From DATEPR01 sp036503065 (GTDB taxonomy: Bacteria > Actinomycetota > Actinomycetes > Mycobacteriales > Pseudonocardiaceae), in contig DASXXM010000202.1 of assembly GCA_036503065.1 (NCBI GenBank), positions 1 to 10,301 on the forward strand: a DNA stretch of 10,301 nt. The letters run 5' to 3'. Below, piece by piece: positions 5,215-10,301 of the stretch (positions are counted from its first letter, which is position 1; each line of letters starts with the position of its first letter). The notes beneath the pieces were generated by a model, which did not search any database, was not told the origin of the DNA, and worked only from the letters and a program-made list of their open reading frames with translations. A program made the translations under genes and the position numbers.

Positions 5215-6498
5215 CTAGCCCGCCACGGGTGCCTGATAACGCCAGAACGCCGGCAACAGGACACACGCGATGATCGCGAACACCACCACCAGCACACCAC
5301 CGCCGGTCACCGCCACCGTAGTACCCGCGGACGCGCCGACCACGCCGTGCGCGATGTCGGCCAACCGGGGTCCGCCGGTCACGACCACCGTGTAGACGCC
5401 CTGCATCCGCCCGCGCATCTCGTCGGTGGACGCGGTCTGTGCCATGGAGTTGCGGAACACCATGCTGACCATGTCCGCGGCCCCGGCCAGTGCCAGGAAG
5501 ATCGCGGCCAACACCAGCGAGTGCGACAGCCCGAACCCGGCGATCGCGATCCCCCACGCGCACACCGCGATCGCGACGGCCACCCCGTGCCGGCGGATCC
5601 GCGACAGCCACCCGGAGAACAGCCCGAACACCACCGCGCCGATCGGGATGGCCGCGAACAGCCAGCCCAGCGCGACCCCGCCACCGGGCGGATCGCCGAA
5701 GGTGTGCTCGGCCATCTCCGGGAACAGCGCCCGCGGCATGCCGGCCACCATGGCGATGATGTCCAGCAGGAACGACGCGAGGATCACCTTGCGCGCGCCC
5801 AGATAGCGGAACCCGTCGACGATGTCGGCCAGCCCGGCCCGGCGCGCCCTGCCGGACAGCGGCGGCAGCGGCGGTAGTCGCCAGACCGCCCACAGCGTCA
5901 GGCACAGGCCGATCGCGTCGATCAGGTAGAGCGTGGGCAGGCCGAGGACCGGGATGAACGCGCCGGCCAGCAGCGGGCCGAGCACCGCGCCGAAGCTGAA
6001 CACCATGTTGTAGACGGCGTTCGCGGCCGGCATCAACTCGGCCGACACCAGCCGGGCCACGGACGCGCTGCGCGCGGGCTGGTTGACCGCGAACAGGCCC
6101 TGTTGCAGGCCCAGCAGCGCCAGCACCACCCAGACCGAGTCGAGCCCGGCCGCGGCCTGCGCCCACAGCAGCAGCGACGTGACCGCGATGCCCAGGTTGG
6201 TGACCACGAGCAGCTTGCGCCGGTCGACCGTGTCCGCGATCGCGCCGCCCCACACGCCGAACACCAGCAGCGGCACCAGCGCCACCGCGCCGGCAAGGCC
6301 GACGTAGCCGGACGAATTGGTGATGTCGTATACCTGTTTGGGCACCGCGACGGCCGTGAGCTGGCTGCCGATCGCGGTAACCGCGGTGGACGCCCAGAGC
6401 CGCCGGAACGGCACCACCCGCAGCGGCCTCGTGTCCAGGACGAGCGCGCCGAGTCCACGCCGCCTTGCGGGACTGGCTGTGTCAGGTTCCGAGGCCAC
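5215..6498 (-). CDS. MFS transporter, MFS_3 / EntS-type exporter
   Basis: An inner-membrane secondary transporter of 427 residues with many hydrophobic segments, consistent with about 12 transmembrane helices. The opening FRRLWASTAVTAIGSQLTAVA (31-51), the loop 2-3 motif GGAIADTVDRRK (84-95, motif A with Asp89, Asp92, Arg93-Arg94) and NQPARSASVARLVSAE (helix 4-5 region) are characteristic of the MFS_3/EntS subgroup, which exports siderophores, antibiotics or other hydrophobic compounds. The substrate is unknown. The GTG at 6498 is chosen because TAAGCT lies 8 nt upstream as a leaderless -10 box; the nearby ATG at 6505 is out of frame. The lipoprotein gene follows after 35 bp. A palindrome at the promoter points to repressor control. 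Confidence 0.93.
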   Translation of the reverse strand: MASEPDTASPARRRGLGALVLDTRPLRVVPFRRLWASTAVTAIGSQLTAVAVPKQVYDITNSSGYVGLAGAVALVPLLVFGVWGGAIADTVDRRKLLVVTNLGIAVTSLLLWAQAAAGLDSVWVVLALLGLQQGLFAVNQPARSASVARLVSAELMPAANAVYNMVFSFGAVLGPLLAGAFIPVLGLPTLYLIDAIGLCLTLWAVWRLPPLPPLSGRARRAGLADIVDGFRYLGARKVILASFLLDIIAMVAGMPRALFPEMAEHTFGDPPGGGVALGWLFAAIPIGAVVFGLFSGWLSRIRRHGVAVAIAVCAWGIAIAGFGLSHSLVLAAIFLALAGAADMVSMVFRNSMAQTASTDEMRGRMQGVYTVVVTGGPRLADIAHGVVGASAGTTVAVTGGGVLVVVFAIIACVLLPAFWRYQAPVAG

Positions 6499-6521
6499 GA
6501 AGCATTAGCTTAGCTAACTAA
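6499..6521 (-). promoter_or_regulatory. Leaderless promoter and operator-like palindrome of the exporter
   Basis: Read on the minus strand, TAAGCT (6512-6507) lies exactly 8 nt before the GTG start. There is no Shine-Dalgarno sequence and no convincing -35 box. The palindrome TTAGC-N3-GCTAA (6505-6517) overlaps the -10, and it contains the perfect 8-mer TTAGCTAA (6510-6517), extended by CTAA. TetR-type repressors of MFS exporters often bind such sites, but no regulator gene is in the window. Confidence 0.55.
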
Positions 6522-6534
6522 CGGCTCAGTACGT

Positions 6535-7194
6535 TCACGGTGCGAGACGGCGGATCCGCCAGTCGTCGACCGTCAACTCGAAGACGAGACGGTCGTGCAT
6601 GCGGTCCTGCCGGCCCTGCCAGAACTCCACGGTCTGCGGCCGGATCCGCCAGCCGCCCCAGTGCGGCGGCACCGGCACCCGCTCCGCGTCCGCGAACTGG
6701 CGCTCCACATTGGCCAGTGCCGTTTCCAGCGTTCCCCGGCTGGTCACCGCCCTCGACTGCGGCGACGCCCAGGCGCCCAGCTGCGAGCCGCGCGGCCGGC
6801 TGGCCCAGTAGGCGGCGGTCTCGGCCGGGCTGACCTTCTCCACCGTGCCGCGTACGTGCGCCTGCCGCTGCATCGCGAACCACGGGAAGGTCGCGCACGC
6901 GAAGCGGGTGGCGAGCAGGTCGTGGCTCTTGCTGGAGGTGTAGTTGGTGTAGAACACCACACCGCGCTCGTCGATGCCCTTGCACAGCACCGTGCGGGAG
7001 GAGGGCCGGCCCGACGTGTCCGAGGTCGCCAGCACCATCGCGTTCGCCTCCGGCAGCCCGGCGCCGCGTGCCTCGTCCAGCCAGTGCTGCAACTGCGCCT
7101 GCCAGGTGGCGGCCAGTTGGGATTCGTCCAGCGCACTCTGTTCGTAGGAGACCCGCATGGCGGGCAGCTCCAACGCGATATCGGTCTCGGACAT
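6535..7194 (-). CDS. pdxH: Pyridoxamine 5'-phosphate oxidase
   Basis: An FMN-dependent enzyme that oxidises pyridoxamine or pyridoxine 5'-phosphate to pyridoxal 5'-phosphate, in the salvage and recycling of vitamin B6. It has 219 residues, the normal length. FMN-site motifs are visible: RPSSRTVLCKGID (63-75), FYTNYTSSKSHDL (81-93) and the signature SRPRGSQLGAWASPQS (132-147). The C-terminal substrate motif PHWGGWRIRPQTVEFWQGR is followed by DRMHDRLVF, and the chain ends with RLAP as usual. The ATG at 7194 has GGAAGG (7209-7204) about 9 nt upstream. It is transcribed away from citA. Its product PLP is the cofactor of SerC, encoded in the same block. Its stop is 36 bp before the exporter start, and the exporter promoter sits in that gap. 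Confidence 0.97.
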   Translation of the reverse strand: MSETDIALELPAMRVSYEQSALDESQLAATWQAQLQHWLDEARGAGLPEANAMVLATSDTSGRPSSRTVLCKGIDERGVVFYTNYTSSKSHDLLATRFACATFPWFAMQRQAHVRGTVEKVSPAETAAYWASRPRGSQLGAWASPQSRAVTSRGTLETALANVERQFADAERVPVPPHWGGWRIRPQTVEFWQGRQDRMHDRLVFELTVDDWRIRRLAP

Positions 7195-7484
7195 CCCTTA
7201 CCACCTTCCAGCCTGGCCCGCTGTGCGGAAGCTCGAGTGGGAGTTGCGGCAATCAGCACCGTGTCGGTGGACGCTACGGGGTTGTCGGCGGAACCGGAAC
7301 CGCCTGCCCGGTGATCCCGCCCACCGCCGTTCGGGCGCTTGATCGAACGCGTCGGCCGATCCCGCGACGGTCGGTAGCCGGCGACCACGGCCGTCACCGG
7401 TCCGCCGAGCGGCACGTTGTCCCAGGTCAGACAGGGCTTCACGAGGCTTTGCCGGTGATCGGGTAAAGATCTGCCCGGCGTTCA

Positions 7485-7506
7485 CTGAATCGTGCGCTGA
7501 TTCGTG
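7485..7506. repeat. Direct repeat CTGAWTCGTG upstream of citA
   Basis: CTGAATCGTG (7485-7494) and CTGATTCGTG (7497-7506) are spaced 12 bp apart, start to start, about one helical turn. The geometry suits a regulator binding the same DNA face twice. The regulator is unknown, and chance is possible. Confidence 0.35.
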
Positions 7507-7532
7507 ACAGAAGACACCGAGCGAACACATTG

Positions 7533-7561
7533 CGAACCCACCCTTTCGGGTGCAGGGTTCG
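7533..7561 (+). promoter_or_regulatory. Stable hairpin in the citA upstream region
   Basis: The lower stem CGAACCC (7533-7539)/GGGTTCG (7555-7561) is topped by ACCC-TTTC-GGGT (7540-7551), with a three-base bulge GCA. That is 11 bp in all. Neither side is followed by a T-run in its own direction, so an intrinsic terminator is unlikely. It may be a leader-RNA structure of citA or a binding site. Confidence 0.4.
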
Positions 7562-7666
7562 GGGAAAAAGCGCGGTGCGTAGCGGGTCGTCCATACCTGT
7601 ACCCCAGCCGGGCTCGCCGGCCGTGCGTCAAACGTCGAGCAATCCTCGCGAAGGGGCGTGCACACC

Positions 7667-8827
7667 GTGGTGCAGAGCAATCAGACCATGGGCAATCCGA
7701 CGATGGCCGAGCAGCAGACGGCGGACCCGGGGTTCAAAGCGGGCCTGGAGGGTGTCGTCGCGTTCCGGACGGAGATCGCCGAGCCGGACCGGGACGGCGG
7801 TGCCTTGCGCTACCGCGGGGTGAACATCGAGGACCTGGCCGGCAAGGTCACCTTCGGCGACGTGTGGGCCCTGTTGGTCGACGGCCGCTTCGGCCACGGC
7901 CTGCCGCCCGCCGAGCCGTTTCCGCTGCCCGTGCACACCGGGGACGTCCGGGTGGACGTGCAGGCCGCGCTGGCGATGTTGGCCCCGATCTGGGGATACC
8001 AGCCGCTGCTGGACATTACGGACGAGCAGGCGAGGGACCAGTTGGCCAGGGCGGCCGTGATGGCGCTGTCGTACGTGGCGCAGTCGGCCCGCGGCATCGG
8101 ACATCCGGCCGTGCCACAGTCCAGGGTGGACCAGTGCGCGACGATCACCGAACGCTTCATGGTCCGCTGGCGCGGCGAACCCGACCCGGCGCACGTACGG
8201 GCCGTCGAGGCGTACTGGGTCTCCGCGGCCGAACACGGCCTGAACGCATCCACGTTCACCGCCAGGGTGATCGCCTCCACCGGCGCGGACGTCGCGGCGG
8301 CGATGTCCGGCGCGATCGGCGCGATGTCCGGCCCACTGCACGGCGGCGCCCCGGCCCGAGTCCTCCCCATGATCGAGGACGTCGAGCGCATCGGGGACGC
8401 CCACAAGGTCGTCGCCAACATCCTTGATCAACACGGTCGCCTGATGGGCTTCGGCCACCGGGTCTACCGGGCGGAAGACCCCAGGGCCAGGGTCCTCCGC
8501 CGCACCTGCAAGGAACTGGGTGCCGAACGCTACGAGGTGGCCGCGGCCCTGGAACAGGCCGCGCTGATCGAACTGCGCGAACGCCGCCCCGACCGCCCGA
8601 TCGAGACCAACGTCGAATTCTGGGCGGCCGTGATCCTGGACTTCGCCGAGGTACCGCCGCACATGATGCCGGCGATGTTCACCTGCGCCCGCACCGCCGG
8701 TTGGTCGGCACACATCCTGGAACAGAAGCGAACCGGCCGGCTCGTCCGCCCGTCGGCCGAGTACGTGGGCCCCGGCCCGCGCACGCCCGACGAGGTGCCC
8801 GGCTGGGAAGAAATCAACCACAACTGA
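7667..8827 (+). CDS. citA: Citrate synthase 2 (actinobacterial CitA type)
   Basis: Condenses acetyl-CoA and oxaloacetate to citrate. The sequence is the short actinobacterial citrate synthase 2, recognised from GLEGVVAFRTEIAEPDRDGG, SAAEHGLNASTFTARV, MSGPLHGGAP, LMGFGHRVYRAEDPRA and the tail TAGWSAHILEQKRTGRLVRP. Catalytic candidates with the GTG at 7667 as residue 1 are His225 (GPLHGG) and His264 (GFGHRVY). The usual catalytic aspartate (NVDF) is replaced by Glu317 in TNVEFW. The start is uncertain: GTG at 7658, 7667 or 7670, or ATG at 7688 or 7703. 7667 is chosen because AAGGGG (7651-7656) lies 10 nt upstream; the family core begins near GLEGV either way. Methylcitrate synthase activity is a possible alternative for this branch. 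Confidence 0.95.
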   Translation: MVQSNQTMGNPTMAEQQTADPGFKAGLEGVVAFRTEIAEPDRDGGALRYRGVNIEDLAGKVTFGDVWALLVDGRFGHGLPPAEPFPLPVHTGDVRVDVQAALAMLAPIWGYQPLLDITDEQARDQLARAAVMALSYVAQSARGIGHPAVPQSRVDQCATITERFMVRWRGEPDPAHVRAVEAYWVSAAEHGLNASTFTARVIASTGADVAAAMSGAIGAMSGPLHGGAPARVLPMIEDVERIGDAHKVVANILDQHGRLMGFGHRVYRAEDPRARVLRRTCKELGAERYEVAAALEQAALIELRERRPDRPIETNVEFWAAVILDFAEVPPHMMPAMFTCARTAGWSAHILEQKRTGRLVRPSAEYVGPGPRTPDEVPGWEEINHN

Positions 8828-8843
8828 CCAAGGCGCGCCCCCA

Positions 8844-8870
8844 CGATCAGGGATCGGGTGCCGTGCACCC
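8844..8870 (+). terminator. Double hairpin after citA, terminator-like
   Basis: Two adjacent hairpins start 17 nt after the citA stop: CGATC-AGG-GATCG (8844-8856) and GGGTGC-CGT-GCACCC (8856-8870), the latter followed by TT only. Without a U-run, this fits the weak terminator style of actinobacteria. They share base 8856, so only one may form at a time. Confidence 0.4.
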
Positions 8871-8883
8871 TTACCCGACGCAA

Positions 8884-8907
8884 GTGACAGCGATGTCACA
8901 GTAGAGT
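8884..8907 (+). promoter_or_regulatory. serC promoter region with palindromic operator-like site
   Basis: A perfect inverted repeat GTGACA-GCGA-TGTCAC (8884-8899) is followed two bases later by TAGAGT (8902-8907), which fits the actinobacterial -10 pattern TAnnnT. No good -35 hexamer is seen at 16-18 nt, which is typical of activator- or repressor-controlled promoters. The half-site spacing (GTGA-N8-TCAC) differs from the Crp/GlxR site (N6). The regulator is unknown. The transcript would start near 8914, giving a leader of about 95 nt. Confidence 0.5.
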
Positions 8908-8952
8908 CGCAGCCCCGCGAGTGCCGTTGCCCGCGCGCACTGAAAGACTGGA

Positions 8953-8974
8953 GGTCCGGCAACGGCGCCGGACC
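8953..8974 (+). promoter_or_regulatory. Hairpin in the serC leader
   Basis: A perfect 8-bp stem GGTCCGGC (8953-8960)/GCCGGACC (8967-8974) with the six-base loop AACGGC lies 35 nt before the serC start and 21 nt before its ribosome binding site. It could influence serC expression post-transcriptionally. No known riboswitch class is recognised. Confidence 0.45.
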
Positions 8975-9009
8975 CATGTCCCCACCCCGCGTTTCGAAGG
9001 GCGCCGAAG

Positions 9010-10146
9010 ATGACCAAGGCCGCGGACCCGACCACCCTCACCATCCCCGCAGACCTCAAGCCGACCGATGGCCGTTTCGGCTGCGGTCCGTCCAAGGTGC
9101 GGCCGGCGCAGGTTGAGGCGCTCGCCGCCGCGGGTGCCGAACTGCTGGGCACCTCTCACCGGCAGAAGCCGGTCAAGTCGCTGGTCGGCCGGGTGCGGTC
9201 CGGGCTGCGTGAGCTCTTCAACCTGCCGGCGGGTTACGAGGTCGTGCTGGGCAACGGCGGGACCACCGCGTTCTGGGACGCGGCCGCGTTCGGCCTGGTG
9301 CGGGAGCGGTCGCTGCATCTCACGTTCGGGGAGTTCAGCAGCAAGTTCGCCAAGGTCACGCAGGGCGCTCCGTTCCTCGGCGACCCGGTCGTGGTGTCCG
9401 CGCAACCGGGTGACGCGCCGGTGCCGGCCGCCGCCGACGGGGTGGACGCGATCGCGTGGGCGCACAACGAGACGTCGACCGGCGTGATGGTGCCGGTGCG
9501 CAGGCCGGCCGGGTCGGACGGGTCGCTGGTCCTCATCGACGCCACGTCGGGTGCCGGTGGGCTGCCGGTGGCCGCGGACGAGTTCGACGTCTACTACTTC
9601 GCGCCGCAGAAGTGCTTCGCGTCCGACGGTGGGCTCTGGATCGCGCTGATGAGCCCGGCCGCGCTGAGCCGGGTCGACGAGATCGGGTCGTCGGGCCGCT
9701 GGGTGCCGGAGTTCCTCTCCCTGCCGGTGGCACTGGACAACTCGACCAAGGACCAGACGTACAACACGCCGTCGGTGGCCACGCTGTTCCTGCTGGCCGA
9801 GCAGGTGGACTGGCTGCTGGGCAACGGCGGCCTCGACTGGGCGGTCAAGCGGACCATGGACTCGTCGTCGCGGCTCTACTCCTGGGCAGAGCGCACGACC
9901 TACACGACCCCGTTCGTGGCCAACCCGGAGCACCGCTCGCAGGTCGTCGGTACCGTCGACTTCACCGACGACATCGATGCGGCCGCGGTGGCGAAGGTGT
10001 TGCGCGCCAACGGGATCGTCGACGTCGAGCCGTACCGGAAGTTGGGGCGCAACCAGTTGCGCGTCGGCATGTTCCCGGCGATCGAGCCGGACGACGTGAC
10101 CGCGTTGACCGAGTGCGTCGACTGGGTTGTGGAACGATTGCGCTGA
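9010..10146 (+). CDS. serC: Phosphoserine aminotransferase
   Basis: A PLP-dependent enzyme that converts 3-phosphohydroxypyruvate and glutamate to phosphoserine and 2-oxoglutarate, the second step of serine synthesis. It has 378 residues, of the actinobacterial type: GRFGCGPSKVRPAQ near 21-34, GTSHRQKPVKSLVGRV, the cofactor phosphate-binding region GNGGTTAFWDAA (81-92), Asp177 in LIDATSGAGG contacting the pyridine nitrogen, and Lys201 in YYFAPQKCFASDGG as the Schiff-base lysine. The C-terminal domain ends with YRKLGRNQLRVGMFPAIEPDDV. The ATG at 9010 is preceded by GAAGGG (8996-9001) with 8 nt spacing. It follows citA on the same strand after 182 bp containing hairpins and a probable promoter of its own. 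It depends on PLP, made or recycled by the nearby pdxH. Confidence 0.97.
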   Translation: MTKAADPTTLTIPADLKPTDGRFGCGPSKVRPAQVEALAAAGAELLGTSHRQKPVKSLVGRVRSGLRELFNLPAGYEVVLGNGGTTAFWDAAAFGLVRERSLHLTFGEFSSKFAKVTQGAPFLGDPVVVSAQPGDAPVPAAADGVDAIAWAHNETSTGVMVPVRRPAGSDGSLVLIDATSGAGGLPVAADEFDVYYFAPQKCFASDGGLWIALMSPAALSRVDEIGSSGRWVPEFLSLPVALDNSTKDQTYNTPSVATLFLLAEQVDWLLGNGGLDWAVKRTMDSSSRLYSWAERTTYTTPFVANPEHRSQVVGTVDFTDDIDAAAVAKVLRANGIVDVEPYRKLGRNQLRVGMFPAIEPDDVTALTECVDWVVERLR

Positions 10147-10240
10147 ACCCGGACTCGTCGGGCACGGCGCGCCTTCGGCGTCAAGCAGGCACGCCGACAT
10201 AACGTCGTACCCGGCGAGGTGAAGTCATCAGGAGGACGTG

Positions 10241-10301
10241 ATGCGGGCGCTGCGAGTGATCGGCCTCAGCGAGGACGGCAAGTCCGTCATTTGCGAGGAC
10301 G
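10241..10301 (+). CDS. sepH: SepH cell-division regulator, N-terminal fragment (window edge)
   Basis: Only 20 codons are inside the window, translated as MRALRVIGLSEDGKSV and continuing ICED. This matches the conserved start of the DUF3071/SepH family (MRALRVVGLSEDG type), an FtsZ-interacting cytokinesis protein of actinobacteria. The ATG is preceded by a strong AGGAGG (10230-10235) with 5 nt spacing. The 94 bp after serC contain TAACGT (10200-10205), a possible -10 box, without a clear -35. A SepH homologue next to serC is known in mycobacteria, which supports the call. The remainder lies outside the window, so completeness cannot be judged. Confidence 0.8.
   Translation, partial: MRALRVIGLSEDGKSVICED

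Larger units (their letters stand above)
7195..7666. other. Divergent intergenic region between pdxH and citA
   Basis: About 470 bp with no convincing coding frame on either strand. It should carry the promoters of both flanking genes, but I could not assign clear -35/-10 pairs. It contains a direct repeat (7485-7506) and a strong hairpin (7533-7561), listed separately. A citA ribosome binding site, AAGGGG, is at 7651-7656. Confidence 0.6.

Noticed and set aside
3122..5218. Plus-strand open frame of 698 codons
   Set aside because: Overlaps three well-supported minus-strand genes; a GC-bias shadow.
7198..7680. Minus-strand open frame of 160 codons in the pdxH-citA gap
   Set aside because: No ribosome binding site, no recognisable domain, unusual composition, and it overlaps the citA start.
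8884..8899. Crp/GlxR-type site before serC
   Set aside because: The half-sites GTGA and TCAC are 8 nt apart, not 6, so the known site geometry does not fit.
7628..8977. Minus-strand open frame opposite citA
   Set aside because: Shadow of citrate synthase; no motifs.
8896..10200. Minus-strand open frame of 434 codons opposite serC
   Set aside because: Shadow of serC; composition is Arg/His/Gly-rich without domains.

Overview
The window is high-GC actinobacterial DNA with strong G/C third-position bias. The gene set (actinobacterial citrate synthase 2, the long actinobacterial SerC, the first codons of SepH, a DUF3558-like lipoprotein) suggests a filamentous actinomycete, most likely near Pseudonocardiaceae. 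That family assignment is a guess from protein style, not a measurement.

Left part (1-2358): a complete AhpD/carboxymuconolactone-decarboxylase-like gene is followed by a complete IS110-family insertion sequence. Its ends can be placed by hand at two CT dinucleotides (521-522 and 2001-2002). The 5' non-coding end of the element folds into a two-domain RNA that fits a bridge RNA. One internal loop carries guides matching both ends of the element (donor) and the other carries guides matching the host DNA on both flanks (target). Joining the two ends would also create a near-consensus promoter, TTGACA-N17-TCTAAT. The element sits inside one arm of a long REP-like palindrome, which is restored on paper when the element is removed. 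To the right lies an unusually AT-rich block with three and a half copies of a 47-48 bp degenerate repeat built on GCTATAGC, then about 95 bp with no recognisable gene.

Middle part (2359-6534), all on the minus strand: MFS_3/EntS-type exporter, DUF3558-like lipoprotein and aldose-1-epimerase-like protein lie close together in transcription order, followed by an imidazolonepropionase-like amidohydrolase. The exporter and the amidohydrolase both appear to start from leaderless promoters (TAnnnT exactly 8 nt before the start codon). Both promoters are overlapped by the same small palindrome, TTAGC-N3-GCTAA.

Right part (6535-10301) is a housekeeping block: pdxH (PLP salvage) on the minus strand, diverging across about 470 bp from citA (citrate synthase 2), then serC (a PLP-dependent phosphoserine aminotransferase) and the start of sepH (cell division) on the plus strand. 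The serC leader has a perfect palindrome next to a -10-like box and an 8-bp hairpin before the ribosome binding site.

The most interesting content is the hand-readable IS110 bridge RNA with all four guide segments assigned, together with its palindromic target site. IS110 bridge RNAs are a known class, so the new element here is this particular RNA and its target, not the mechanism.
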